Shown here in pieces: positions 54,546-63,658 of a stretch of DNA of 64,000 nucleotides. Location of the stretch: NCBI GenBank assembly GCA_910585965.1, contig CAJUHH010000011.1:62001-126000 (forward strand). Direction: 5' to 3'. Both the position numbers and the translations under genes were made by a program. Positions within the stretch are counted from its first letter, which is position 1; the number at the start of each line of letters is the position of its first letter. The notes under the pieces are model-generated. The model ran no database searches. It was given only the letters and a program-made list of their open reading frames with translations, and had not been told where the DNA came from. The DNA comes from an uncultured Lachnospiraceae bacterium. Its GTDB lineage: Bacteria; Bacillota; Clostridia; Lachnospirales; Lachnospiraceae.

Positions 54546-55021
54546 TAATTTAAGTTGAATGTCTCATTCACCCAGTCTTCCAGCGACTGCCCGAGGACGT
54601 CTTCCGTGGATTCCCCATAAATGATTTCGAACTGGGTATCATAAGTCCTGGCCGCATCCTGCAGAAGCTCCGGGTGGGAAAAAATGAACATAAGAGACGA
54701 TATCAGTATCCCGAGGTTCATCAAAAGGCCGCCGATGCCGCAGACCAGCCCGGTCATAGCCTGCCCGGCCATATGGGATTTGAGGCCTTTGGACAGGATC
54801 GCCAGAATGATCGCGATGGTGCCGAGAATCATTGGGATATAAATGGTCATTAAAATAGTGGATAAAACGGAAATAATCCCAAGAATCATAGCTGCGTTGG
54901 CAAGCTTCTGGCCCGGCACGGCATATGCGGGGGGAGCCTGACGGCCATAAGGAAGATTCCCCATATTATTATTTATGTTCTGGTTGTGGTCCATGTGAGG
55001 GCCGCTATTGTTAAAATCCAT
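54545..55021 (-). CDS. DUF4190-type membrane protein
   Basis: 158 residues. An Asn/Pro-rich N-terminus (NQNINNNMGNLPYGRQ) precedes two long hydrophobic segments (AAMILGIISVLSTILMTIYI and GLVCGIGGLLMNLGILISSL) and an acidic C-terminal helix ending in WVNETFNLN. This is the general plan of DUF4190 proteins. Function unknown. ATG 55021 follows TGGAG. Confidence 0.75.
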   Translation of the reverse strand: MDFNNSGPHMDHNQNINNNMGNLPYGRQAPPAYAVPGQKLANAAMILGIISVLSTILMTIYIPMILGTIAIILAILSKGLKSHMAGQAMTGLVCGIGGLLMNLGILISSLMFIFSHPELLQDAARTYDTQFEIIYGESTEDVLGQSLEDWVNETFNLN

Positions 55022-55178
55022 AATTTTCTCCATTCGTCTTTGAGATCAGGCAGATTCCCATGCCCGAAAATATACATATTTATTGTATCACTTAACAGGC
55101 CATAATACAATCTTGAAAATTGAATAGTTTTCGTATAGGATAAGGGGGAGTGTTGAGAAAGGAATAAGGTTATTGGAT

Positions 55179-57524
55179 ATGGATATTATATGGAAACTAA
55201 GCCAGGAGCTGGCCGTACAGAAGTGGCAGGTGGAGGCGGCTGTCAAGCTGATCGATGAAGGGAATACGATTCCTTTTATCTCCAGGTATCGGAAGGAGGC
55301 CACAGGCTCCCTGAACGACGAGGCTCTTCGTAATCTTTATGAAAGGCTCATATATTTGCGCAATCTGGAAGAGAAAAAAGAGCAGGTGATCGGCAGCATA
55401 GAGGAACAGGGCAAGCTGACGGAAGAATTGAAGGAGAAAATCCTGGCAGCGGAGACTCTTGTCGTGGTGGAGGATTTGTACCGCCCGTATCGTCCGAAAC
55501 GGAAGACGCGGGCCAGCATGGCAAAGGAAAAAGGGCTTGACGGCCTGGCACAGTGGATATTGGCGCAGGAAGCGCAGCATCCGCTGGAAGAGGAAGCGCG
55601 GCAATATATAGATGAAGAAAAAGGGGTAATGACGGTGGAGGAAGCCATCCAGGGCGCGAAGGATATTATTGCGGAGAGTATTTCCGACGAGGCGGACTAC
55701 CGTATATACATCAGAAATATCACGATGGAAGAGGGCAGCGTGGTCAGCACGGCGAAAGATGAGAAAGCCGAGAGCGTATACGAAATGTATTATCATTATG
55801 AAGAACCGGTGAAAAAAGCGGCAGGACACCGTATTCTTGCCCTGAACCGGGGAGAAAACGAAAAAGTGCTTACCGTGAAGATCGCTGCGCCGGAAGAACG
55901 CATCCTGCGCTTTTTGGAGAAAAAGGTCATTACATCGGACAATGCCGTTACGATGCCGGTTTTAAAGGAAACGATAGAAGACAGTTACCGCCGCTTGATC
56001 GCTCCGGCGATCGAGAGGGAAATCCGCAACGAACTGACGGAAAAAGCGGAAGACGGGGCGATCTCCGTATTTGGCAAAAACTTGGAGCAGCTGCTGATGC
56101 AGCCCCCGATTACGGGAAAAGTGGTGCTTGGATGGGATCCCGCGTTCCGTACCGGGTGCAAGCTGGCGGTCGTAGACGCTACGGGCAAAGTATTGGATAC
56201 GAAGGTGATTTTTCCCACAGCGCCGCAGAACAAAACGGCGGAGGCTAAGGCGGAACTGAAGAAAATGATTAAAAAATATGGAATTTCCCTGATTTCGGTC
56301 GGGAATGGCACCGCATCCAGGGAATCCGAGCAGGTGATCGTGGAACTGATCAAAGAGCTGGATACGCCGGTGCAGTACGTGATCGTGAATGAAGCGGGCG
56401 CTTCCGTCTATTCCGCAAGCAAGCTGGCCACCGAGGAATTTCCTAACTTCGATGTGGGGCAGAGGAGCGCGGCATCGATCGCGAGGAGGCTGCAGGATCC
56501 GTTGGCAGAGCTGGTGAAGATCGATCCCAGGTCGATCGGAGTGGGCCAGTACCAGCATGACATGAACCAGAAAAAACTGAGCGAGACACTGGGCGGCGTA
56601 GTGGAAGACTGCGTGAACAAGGTGGGCGTGGATCTGAATACGGCTTCGGCATCCCTGCTGGAATATATTTCCGGCATTACCAAGACGATAGCGAAAAATA
56701 TCGTGGATTACAGGGAAAATAACGGTCGCTTTACGAACCGGAAGCAGCTCCTGAAAGTAGCGAAGCTGGGGCCGAAGGCATTTGAACAATGTGCGGGCTT
56801 CCTGCGCATACTGGACGGGGAAAATCCCTTGGATGCGACCAGCGTGCATCCAGAGTCCTACGAAGCAACCCTGAAATTATTGGACAGGATGGGGCTGACG
56901 ATGGAAGATGTCAGAGCCGCGCAGAAAAAGGCGGCGACAGAAAAGGGCGGGGCGAAAAAAACCGCGCCAAGGCAGGAAAAGAAGCAGAACAAAGTAGTCA
57001 TCCGCAATACCAATACCGCTATGGGGAAAGCCCTGGCGGCTGCCATGGGCGGCATCAGCCTTGACCATGCGGAAGAACAGGCTCCGTCCGGCGGCAAAGG
57101 AAAAGAAACAGCGTCAGCCGGCTCTTTGGAAAGGAAAATCAAAGATAAAAAGAAAATGGCGCAGGAACTGGGCATAGGGGAGATCACCCTGGCTGATATT
57201 GTGAAAGAATTGGAAAAACCGGCGAGGGATCCAAGGGAGGACATGCCGGCCCCCATTTTAAGAAGCGACGTATTGGAAATGAAGGATCTGAAACCGGGAA
57301 TGATTTTAAAAGGAACCGTGCGCAATGTCATTGATTTCGGCGCGTTTGTTGATATCGGCGTCCATCAGGACGGGTTGGTCCATATTTCCCAGATCACGGA
57401 TCGGTTTATCAAGCATCCGATGGAGGCCGTGAGCGTAGGAGATATCGTGGACGTTCAGGTGCTTTCTGTGGACGCGGCGAAAAAAAGGATTGCCTTGACG
57501 ATGAAAATCGGGAAAGGAAATTGA
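55179..57524 (+). CDS. tex: Tex family S1 RNA-binding protein
   Basis: 781 residues. Tex_N domain (IPFISRYRKEATGSLNDEAL, VEDLYRPYRPKRKTRASMA), YqgF-like domain (GWDPAFRTGCKLAVVDATGK), helix-hairpin-helix region (VGVDLNTASASLLEYISGI, NRKQLLKVAKLGPKAFEQ) and a C-terminal S1 domain (GTVRNVIDFGAFVDIG). A Lys/Ala-rich stretch of ~100 residues between the HhH part and S1 is longer than usual. Tex acts on transcription and RNA in several bacteria; its exact role is unsettled. ATG 55179 and TTG 55173 are both possible starts. Confidence 0.93.
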   Translation: MDIIWKLSQELAVQKWQVEAAVKLIDEGNTIPFISRYRKEATGSLNDEALRNLYERLIYLRNLEEKKEQVIGSIEEQGKLTEELKEKILAAETLVVVEDLYRPYRPKRKTRASMAKEKGLDGLAQWILAQEAQHPLEEEARQYIDEEKGVMTVEEAIQGAKDIIAESISDEADYRIYIRNITMEEGSVVSTAKDEKAESVYEMYYHYEEPVKKAAGHRILALNRGENEKVLTVKIAAPEERILRFLEKKVITSDNAVTMPVLKETIEDSYRRLIAPAIEREIRNELTEKAEDGAISVFGKNLEQLLMQPPITGKVVLGWDPAFRTGCKLAVVDATGKVLDTKVIFPTAPQNKTAEAKAELKKMIKKYGISLISVGNGTASRESEQVIVELIKELDTPVQYVIVNEAGASVYSASKLATEEFPNFDVGQRSAASIARRLQDPLAELVKIDPRSIGVGQYQHDMNQKKLSETLGGVVEDCVNKVGVDLNTASASLLEYISGITKTIAKNIVDYRENNGRFTNRKQLLKVAKLGPKAFEQCAGFLRILDGENPLDATSVHPESYEATLKLLDRMGLTMEDVRAAQKKAATEKGGAKKTAPRQEKKQNKVVIRNTNTAMGKALAAAMGGISLDHAEEQAPSGGKGKETASAGSLERKIKDKKKMAQELGIGEITLADIVKELEKPARDPREDMPAPILRSDVLEMKDLKPGMILKGTVRNVIDFGAFVDIGVHQDGLVHISQITDRFIKHPMEAVSVGDIVDVQVLSVDAAKKRIALTMKIGKGN

Positions 57525-57716
57525 CTTGTAACTGGTGCGAGACAGGTGGGAAAGACGACCATGCTGAAGCATCCGGCGACAGAACAGAGCCGTACTTATG
57601 TTTCCATGGATAACAAAGCAAACTTGGCACGGGGAAGCGGAGGCATTGTTTGCATGCGTGAGGAAGTGATGCCGATTGATGCCCAAAATTGCTTCATTCC
57701 CTGCCATTTAATTTAA
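57525..57716 (+). pseudogene. Remnant of a DUF4143-type AAA ATPase
   Basis: Directly after the tex stop, and in the same frame, 63 codons give LVTGARQVGKTTMLKH (Walker A), TYVSMDNKANLAR, then GGIVCMREEVMPIDAQNCFI, which is the extreme C-terminus of the same family. So all but the two ends of a ~400-codon gene have been deleted. No start codon remains. Confidence 0.75.
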
Positions 57717-57739
57717 ATGAAATTTTTCTGGCAGCAGGC

Positions 57740-57767
57740 CGACGGAGTAAATTCCGTCGGTTTTTTC
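57740..57767 (+). terminator. Terminator downstream of tex and the ATPase remnant
   Basis: CCGACGGA pairs with TCCGTCGG around a 6-base loop, followed by TTTTTT. Confidence 0.9.
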
Positions 57768-57888
57768 ATATTATTTTTCATATTATTAGGAAATTATGCC
57801 GCAGCGATCCTGGATATAACCAGACATCTAATTGATCAAAATCAATCATAAAAAATCATATTAGTGCAAAATAAACAAAATAATTCGG

Positions 57889-57939
57889 TCAAATTCATGC
57901 ATATATACGATTGAAATTGACTGAATTTGAATGTATAAT
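57889..57939 (+). promoter_or_regulatory. fru promoter with candidate FruR operator
   Basis: TTGAAA (57911-57916) and TATAAT (57934-57939), spacer 17. The inverted pair TCAAATTCA (57889-57897) and TGAATTTGA (57922-57930), centres 33 bases apart, brackets the -35 and is a plausible site for the DeoR-type FruR encoded downstream. The rest of 57768-57888 shows nothing. Confidence 0.6.
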
Positions 57940-58000
57940 GCAATTACAAACAAAAACAGAAAGCGGTGTCAAACAAACAGAAAATGGAGGAGGAAAAGAA

Positions 58001-58933
58001 ATGGTTTATACGGTGACATTTAATCCGTCGTTAGACTATATCGTTTCGGTAGAGGACTTCAGGCTGGGGCTGACGAACCGGACCAGTTCGGAGCTGATTC
58101 TCCCCGGGGGGAAGGGACTCAATGTTTCTATGGTTCTGGGGAATCTGGGAGTAGAAAATACGGCGCTTGGATTTGTGGCCGGATTTACGGGAGAAGAGAT
58201 CGTCCGCAGGATAGAGCAGATGGGGGTAAGGTCTGACTTGATCCCGATCGCTGATGGGATTTCCAGGATCAATCTGAAGTTGAAATCAATCGACGGGACG
58301 GAAATCAACGGGTGCGGCCCCCGCATTGGTGAAAAAGACGTGCAGACACTGATGGAAAAATTGGATGTCCTGGAAAAAGGAGATGTACTGGCGCTTGCCG
58401 GGAGCATTCCAAGCTCCATGCCGGACGACATGTACAAGAGGATTATGAAGAGGCTGGCAGGGAAGGGCATTATGACCGTGGTGGACGCTACCAAGGATCT
58501 GCTGGCGAATGTGCTGGAATATCATCCTTTTTTGGTAAAACCCAATAACCATGAGCTGGGTGAAATATTCGGGGTGGAACTCGGGACGAGGGAAGAAGTA
58601 GTTCCTTATGCAAAAAAAATGCAGGAAATGGGAGCCGTCAACGTATTGGTGTCCATGGCCGGAGAAGGAGCCGTCCTGGCGGCAGAGGATGGAAAAATCT
58701 ATGAAACCCCGGCACCGAAGGGGAAACTGATCAATGGTGTGGGCGCGGGAGATTCCATGGTGGCTGGGTTTATCGCGGGCTGGATGGAAAGAAAGGATTA
58801 TGAATTTGCTTTTGCCATGGGTACAGCGGCCGGGAGCGCGAGCGCATTTTCCGAGCGGCTGGCGACGCGGAAGGAGATTGAAGCAGTATACCGCCAGGTG
58901 GTGGAAAACTCATGTTTGAGAAGCCGGATTTAA
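58001..58933 (+). CDS. fruK: 1-phosphofructokinase
   Basis: Phosphorylates fructose-1-phosphate to fructose-1,6-bisphosphate. 310 residues of the PfkB family: MVYTVTFNPSLDYIV, the LPGGKGLNVSMVLGNLG sugar-binding region, FLVKPNNHELGEIFG and the GAGDSMVAGF anion hole with catalytic Asp251. ATG 58001 follows GGAGGAGG; the frame open upstream to 57911 is non-coding promoter. Followed by fruA after 82 bases. Confidence 0.93.
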   Translation: MVYTVTFNPSLDYIVSVEDFRLGLTNRTSSELILPGGKGLNVSMVLGNLGVENTALGFVAGFTGEEIVRRIEQMGVRSDLIPIADGISRINLKLKSIDGTEINGCGPRIGEKDVQTLMEKLDVLEKGDVLALAGSIPSSMPDDMYKRIMKRLAGKGIMTVVDATKDLLANVLEYHPFLVKPNNHELGEIFGVELGTREEVVPYAKKMQEMGAVNVLVSMAGEGAVLAAEDGKIYETPAPKGKLINGVGAGDSMVAGFIAGWMERKDYEFAFAMGTAAGSASAFSERLATRKEIEAVYRQVVENSCLRSRI

Positions 58934-59015
58934 GAAGACAAAGACAAATACCTTGTCGCAGACAGCGGTCATCGAAGAAAGAATAAAAAAGAATAAGAAA
59001 GGAAGGGGCATAAAA

Positions 59016-60932
59016 ATGAGGATTACGGAATTGTTAGATAAACGGAGTATTTCGCTCGACGGAGCGCCGAAAAGCAAGAGCGAGGCGTTGGACCAAGTGG
59101 TGGATCTGATGATCAAAAGCGGAAAGATCAGGGATAAGGAAGCATACCGGGCGCAGGTATATGAAAGGGAGGAAGAAAGCACGACCGGCATCGGCGAGGG
59201 AATCGCCATTCCCCATGGCAGGGGGGAATCGGTGATCAGGCCGGGCCTGGCGGCGATGGTGGTGAAGGACGGCGTGGATTTTGATTCCCTGGACGGAGAA
59301 AAGGTGACGCTGATTTTTCTGATCGCCGCGCCGAATACAAAGGACAATGTTCATTTGGATGTCTTGAGCAAACTTTCGGTGCTGATGATGGATGAGGAGT
59401 TTTCGAACAATCTGCGCAACGCGAAAAGCGTGGATGAGTTCCTTGCCATTATCGACAAGGCGGATGCGGAACAGGAAAGCATCGATGAGAGATTGGCAAA
59501 CACGGGCGCAGCAGTTTCTGGCCAGGCCAGGATACTGGCGGTGACATCCTGCCCCACCGGCATTGCCCATACGTATATGGCGGCGGAGGGGATCGAGAAA
59601 GCGGCAAAAGAAAGGGATTGTGCGGTAAAAATCGAAACGAGGGGGTCCGGCGGCGCAAAAAATGTGCTGACAGCAAAGGAAATTGAGGAAGCTTCCTGCA
59701 TTATCGTTGCGGCAGACGCTCAGGTTCCGATGGATCGGTTTGACGGGAAAAAAGTGATCGAGTGCCAGGTGTCCGATGGAATCAGCAAAGCAGGGGAGTT
59801 ATTGGACCGGGCGATTTCCGGCGATGTCCCGGTATACCATGCGGCATCGGGCAAAAGCGCTTCCGTGCAGACGGCTAAAAAAAGCGGCGGCGCGGGGCAT
59901 CAGATTTATACGCAGCTGATGAACGGCGTATCCCATATGCTTCCTTTCGTAGTCGGCGGCGGCATCCTTATCGCCCTGGCGTTTCTGATCGATGGGATCT
60001 GTGTGGATATGAACGCCCTGGACGTGGCGGAGCGCGCTAATTTCGGCACGATTACCCCGGTGGCGGCATGGTTTAAAAATCTGGGAGATGCTGCTTTTGG
60101 ATTTATGCTGCCGGTATTGGCTGGATTTATCGCTATGGCGATCGGCGACAGGCCGGCGCTTGCCCTCGGGTTCGTGGGCGGCATAATGGCATCGGGCGGA
60201 AAATCCGGTTTCCTGGGGGCATTGGCAGCAGGATTTGCGGCAGGCTATATCATCGTCCTGCTTCGCAAGGTTTGCGACAAGCTGCCGGAGTTCCTGGAAA
60301 AAATCGCGCCGGTACTGATTTATCCCCTAGCCGGGCTGCTGCTGATGGGGCTGCTGATGTCCTTCGTTGTGGAACCGGTGATGGGCGGACTCAATACAGC
60401 GCTGAACAACGGCCTGACCGGCATGGGGGGAACGAGCAAGGTTATTCTCGGGCTGATTCTCGGCGGTATGATGGCAATCGATATGGGAGGCCCGTTTAAC
60501 AAGGCGGCATATGTATTCGGCACGGCTTCTATCGCAGCGGGGAACTATGATATTATGGCGGCAGTTATGATCGGCGGTATGACGCCTCCATGCGCGATCG
60601 CGCTTGCCTCCCTTCTCTTTAAAAAGAAATTTACAAAGGAGGAAAGGGAATCGGCGCCGACTAACTTTATTATGGGGCTGGCATTCATTACGGAAGGAGC
60701 GATTCCGTTTGCGGCATCCGATCCCCTTCATGTGCTTCCGGCCTGCGTCGTTGGTTCGGGAGTGGCGGGTGCTTTATCCATGCTGTTCGGATGTACCTTA
60801 ATGGCTCCTCACGGCGGCATCTTCGTATTTCCTGTAGTAGGAAACCCGCTGGCATATGTGGCGGCATTGGTTGCAGGGACGCTGGCATCCACTCTCTTGC
60901 TGGGTATCTTGAAGAAAAATGTGGAAGCATAA
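59016..60932 (+). CDS. fruA: Fructose PTS transporter, fused EIIA-EIIB-EIIC
   Basis: 638 residues. EIIA (about 1-150) carries the phospho-His67 in GIAIPHGRGE; EIIB (about 170-275) carries Cys179 in TSCPTGIAHTYMAAEGI; EIIC (about 300-635) has many hydrophobic segments and the motifs MPVLAGFIA and MIGGMTPPCAIA. It imports fructose as fructose-1-phosphate for FruK. ATG 59016 follows AAGGAAGGGG. A terminator-like hairpin follows before fruR. Confidence 0.94.
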   Translation: MRITELLDKRSISLDGAPKSKSEALDQVVDLMIKSGKIRDKEAYRAQVYEREEESTTGIGEGIAIPHGRGESVIRPGLAAMVVKDGVDFDSLDGEKVTLIFLIAAPNTKDNVHLDVLSKLSVLMMDEEFSNNLRNAKSVDEFLAIIDKADAEQESIDERLANTGAAVSGQARILAVTSCPTGIAHTYMAAEGIEKAAKERDCAVKIETRGSGGAKNVLTAKEIEEASCIIVAADAQVPMDRFDGKKVIECQVSDGISKAGELLDRAISGDVPVYHAASGKSASVQTAKKSGGAGHQIYTQLMNGVSHMLPFVVGGGILIALAFLIDGICVDMNALDVAERANFGTITPVAAWFKNLGDAAFGFMLPVLAGFIAMAIGDRPALALGFVGGIMASGGKSGFLGALAAGFAAGYIIVLLRKVCDKLPEFLEKIAPVLIYPLAGLLLMGLLMSFVVEPVMGGLNTALNNGLTGMGGTSKVILGLILGGMMAIDMGGPFNKAAYVFGTASIAAGNYDIMAAVMIGGMTPPCAIALASLLFKKKFTKEERESAPTNFIMGLAFITEGAIPFAASDPLHVLPACVVGSGVAGALSMLFGCTLMAPHGGIFVFPVVGNPLAYVAALVAGTLASTLLLGILKKNVEA

Positions 60933-61020
60933 AAGAGTTGGCCTGGCGGCTTTATAAGAAAGGGATTGCATAATAAAAAAGAACATAATAAAATAATAAG
61001 GAGAAGCAGATCGACAGCAG

Positions 61021-61062
61021 CTCTGCTGCGGCAAGGCAAAAAGTCTTGCCGCAGCAGAATTT
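61021..61062 (+). terminator. Terminator or attenuator between fruA and fruR
   Basis: CTGCTGCGGCAAG (61023-61035) and CTTGCCGCAGCAG (61045-61057) are perfect complements around a 9-base loop, followed by AATTTT. fruR, 40 bases on, is therefore expressed by readthrough or a promoter not recognised. Confidence 0.75.
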
Positions 61063-61097
61063 TCATATATTCAGGTACTTGGGGGATGGAGGAAACG

Positions 61098-61838
61098 ATG
61101 TTATCCGAACAAAGGCATGAGATTATTTTAAAGATTCTGGAGGAAAAGCGCAGTGTCACCGTGGCAGAACTGACGGAGCGGCTGGATATTTCCGAATCCA
61201 CGGCGAGAAGGGACATTACGATATTGGATAAGGCGGGAAAACTGGTGAAGGTATTCGGCGGGGCTGTGCTTCCCGATGGCGCTTATCAGTTTGTGGAACC
61301 CACTGTAACCCAGAAGGCAGAAGTAAACAGGGAAGAGAAGAAGCGGATCGCCGGATATGCAGCCTCCTTGATCCTGCCCCAGGATTTCGTATATCTGGAT
61401 GCGGGAACGACGACGGGCTATATGCTGGATTTTATCGGGGAAACGGGGGCGACGTTTGTCACGAACGGAGTTGCCCATGCACAAAAGCTTGCGGCGAAGG
61501 GAGTCCATGTCCTGCTGGTGGGGGGGACTCTTAAGGGTTCGACGGAAGCCGTGGTAGGGACGATGGCGGCGCTGACGTTGAAAGACTATCATTTTTCCAA
61601 AGGATTTTTTGGGACGAACGGGGTGAACAAGAAGGCAGGGTTTACCACGCCGGATGCGAATGAAGCGCTGGTAAAGCGGACGGCGCTGGAACAATGCCGA
61701 CAAGCATATATTCTGTGCGATAACAGCAAGTTCCATATCGTAAGCTCGGTTACGTTTGCTTCTTTTTCTGCCGGGACGATTCTGACGGACGCGAGGCCGG
61801 AGGAGTATGCGGGGGCGGCGAATATTGTTTTGTGCTGA
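61098..61838 (+). CDS. fruR: DeoR family transcriptional regulator of fructose use
   Basis: 246 residues. DeoR-type helix-turn-helix at the N-terminus (RHEIILKILEEKRSVTVAEL, RLDISESTARRDITIL) and the sugar-phosphate-binding domain with YLDAGTTTGYMLDF, VLLVGGTLKGSTEAVVG and KGFFGTNGVN. Position beside fruKA suggests control of that operon with fructose-1-phosphate as inducer. It lies last, unlike the usual fruR-fruK-fruA order. ATG 61098 follows GGAGG. Confidence 0.88.
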   Translation: MLSEQRHEIILKILEEKRSVTVAELTERLDISESTARRDITILDKAGKLVKVFGGAVLPDGAYQFVEPTVTQKAEVNREEKKRIAGYAASLILPQDFVYLDAGTTTGYMLDFIGETGATFVTNGVAHAQKLAAKGVHVLLVGGTLKGSTEAVVGTMAALTLKDYHFSKGFFGTNGVNKKAGFTTPDANEALVKRTALEQCRQAYILCDNSKFHIVSSVTFASFSAGTILTDARPEEYAGAANIVLC

Positions 61839-61853
61839 CTGGAATTTTAGGCA

Positions 61854-62202
61854 GGGAAATCAATTTTTGCAGGACGCATCGCGCTAGGAAATGCCAAAGG
61901 GGGCGGCGGGGGAAGGAAGCCCGGCAAGGGACGCTGGTTTTTGCTGGAGCTTCCAAGCAGATTTTACTAATGAAATGGATATATGATGTCAAGCCGACCG
62001 GGTCGGAAACGACGGACATCCTGTCCTATGTTTCCTGACATTGCCATCCATGGCAATGTCACCCTGGTATATTCACCATTTCATAAGTAAAATGGCTGCT
62101 TGTACGCAATAGCAAAAACCAGCATCCCTTGCCGGGCTTCCTTCTCCCGCCGTCCCCTTTGGCATTTCCTAGCGCGATGCGCCCTGCAAAAATTGATTTC
62201 CC
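61854..62202. repeat. ~350-bp inverted-repeat element
   Basis: About 95 bases starting at 61854 (GGGAAATCAATTTTTGCAGG) recur inverted and ending at 62202 with only a handful of mismatches. Weaker pairing continues inward through CAAGCAG, ATTTTACT and ATGAAATGG to about 130 bases per arm. The centre holds a separate perfect palindrome, TGACATTGCCAT/ATGGCAATGTCA (62036-62061). No transposase or credible gene lies inside; chance frames in both arms spell the same REINFCR-like peptide because the arms are copies. It resembles a MITE or a large intergenic repeat. Confidence 0.85.
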
Positions 62203-62223
62203 GGGATTTTGGGATGCCTCCTC

Positions 62224-62252
62224 TTGACAAAGCCCGTCGGTCGTTATATGAT
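62224..62252 (+). promoter_or_regulatory. Promoter of the ribU leader
   Basis: TTGACA (62224-62229) and TATGAT (62247-62252), spacer 17, about 35 bases before the riboswitch. Confidence 0.75.
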
Positions 62253-62287
62253 ATTTCCAGCAAAACTATTAATTAAATGATGAGAAA

Positions 62288-62489
62288 ATTCTTCGGGGTC
62301 GGGTGAAACGAATTATCGTAGCGAAATATCGTAACGATGAGTCGTCATTCCCTACCGGCGGTGACAGTCCGCGACCCGTTTCGGAAAAGCGAATGCTAAA
62401 GCCAAGAAAACGCCTTGGCAGCAAGCTTTTCGGCGGCTGATTTGGTGGAATTCCAAAACCGACAGTAAAGTCTGGATGAGAGAGGAAAG
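62288..62489 (+). promoter_or_regulatory. FMN riboswitch (RFN element)
   Basis: Conserved RFN blocks occur in order: TTCTTCGGGG at the 5' side, GGGTGAAA, ATTCCCTACCGGCGGTGAC, AGTCCGCGACCCG, then GGCTGATTTGGTGGAATTCC, AACCGACAGTAAAGTCTGGA and TGAGAGAGGAA. The loop of P2, normally a few bases between GGGTGAAA and TTCCC, carries an extra ~38 bases (62309-62346). FMN binding should favour the terminator at 62545 and lower ribU expression. Confidence 0.93.
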
Positions 62490-62544
62490 TAAGAGGGACA
62501 TTTTGAATGGAAAGATTCAGAATGCCATGATTACGCAATGCTGC

Positions 62545-62571
62545 CCCGGATAGAGATATCCGGGTTTTTTT
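62545..62571 (+). terminator. Riboswitch-controlled terminator
   Basis: CCCGGATA pairs with TATCCGGG around GAGA, followed by TTTTTTT, 55 bases after the riboswitch and 44 before ribU. Confidence 0.9.
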
Positions 62572-62614
62572 GAGGAATTTTCCCTAAAAATTTATGTTTT
62601 CAGGAGGAAATCGT

Positions 62615-63373
62615 ATGAACAACTTAATGCAGTCGGTAACAGAGAACCTTATTTTTGTCATGGAATTTTTAGGCATCGTCGTCCTGATGTTCGTTGTGGC
62701 TTATGCCGCAGAGAAGATGGCGAAGAAAAAAAGCGGCGATACGGAGCGGGTGCTTTCTACGAGGAAAATAGCGGTGATAGGCGTATTTTCCGCCATTTCT
62801 TTTCTTTTGATGCTGCTGGAATTTCCGGTGCCGTTTGCCCCTTCTTTCTATGAGCTGGATTTCAGCGAAATACCGGCACTGATCGGAACGTTTGCTTTCG
62901 GGCCAGTAGCGGGCGTGATGATCGAGTTTTGCAAGATACTGTTAAAGCTTGTTTTCAAAGGAACGACGACCGCTTTCGTGGGCGATCTGGCGAATTTTGT
63001 GATCGGATGCAGCTTCCTTCTTCCGGCATCCATCCTTTACCTGAATAAGAAGACGAAGAAAATGGCGATTGCGGGGTCTTCGATCGGAACCCTCTGCATG
63101 ACGGTATTTGGCACGGCATTTAACGCCGTCTATCTTCTGCCGAAATTCGCCCAGCTTTACGGCCTGCCGCTGGAAACGATTATTTCCATGGGAACGGCGA
63201 TCAATCCGGCGATCCACAGCGTCGCGACCCTTGTCATCTTCGCGGTGGCGCCCATGAATCTTTTAAAGGGCGGCAGCGTTTCCCTCGTCACAGTGCTGGT
63301 ATATAAGAAACTCAGCCCGGTCTTAAAAGAAAGCCATAAAACGATGGCAGTTGGAAAAACAGCGGAAAATTAA
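62615..63373 (+). CDS. ribU: Riboflavin transporter, ECF S component
   Basis: 252 residues. After an extra N-terminal helix and a basic linker, the RibU core begins at RKIAVIGVFSAISFLLMLLE and continues with PSFYELDFSEIPALIGTFAF, GPVAGVMIEFCKILLKL and GDLANFVIGCSFLLPASILY, which are typical of RibU. It binds riboflavin and works with a shared ECF energising module encoded elsewhere. Control by the FMN riboswitch upstream confirms the substrate class. ATG 62615 follows AGGAGG. Confidence 0.94.
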   Translation: MNNLMQSVTENLIFVMEFLGIVVLMFVVAYAAEKMAKKKSGDTERVLSTRKIAVIGVFSAISFLLMLLEFPVPFAPSFYELDFSEIPALIGTFAFGPVAGVMIEFCKILLKLVFKGTTTAFVGDLANFVIGCSFLLPASILYLNKKTKKMAIAGSSIGTLCMTVFGTAFNAVYLLPKFAQLYGLPLETIISMGTAINPAIHSVATLVIFAVAPMNLLKGGSVSLVTVLVYKKLSPVLKESHKTMAVGKTAEN

Positions 63374-63388
63374 ATAAAAAAAGTGAAG

Positions 63389-63448
63389 AAGAAAAGCATG
63401 TTGTCCCGTTGTATACGGTAGACAACATGCTTTTCTTAATTTTTTTTA
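63389..63448 (+). terminator. Terminator of ribU
   Basis: A perfect 17-base stem: AAGAAAAGCATGTTGTC (63389-63405) with its complement at 63421-63437, followed by AATTTTTTTT. Confidence 0.95.
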
Positions 63449-63559
63449 AGAAATTTTTAAGGTAATTCCCATAGTATTGTTAGGAAATTTCAATATAATG
63501 AAACAAGTAGTATATTTTTGCGAAAAAGAGGAAATCCTATTATTTTTTCTTGACAAGAG

Positions 63560-63592
63560 GTTGACAAATAATACAAAAATGATTATTGTATT
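63560..63592 (+). promoter_or_regulatory. Promoter and palindrome ahead of the last ABC gene
   Basis: TTGACA (63560-63565) and TATTGT (63583-63588), spacer 17. The perfect inverted pair TAATACAA (63568-63575) and TTGTATTA (63585-63592) lies over the spacer and -10, a likely repressor site. Confidence 0.6.
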
Positions 63593-63658
63593 AGGTGAGT
63601 AATACAGTAAGACAGAAGGGGAAGCTTAATATATAAGTGGAAACGGAGGATTCGTAAA

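Noticed and set aside
61832..62263. Two frames, one on each strand, encoding a similar HRARKCQRGRR peptide
   Set aside because: The similarity is explained by the inverted repeat arms; neither has a ribosome site.
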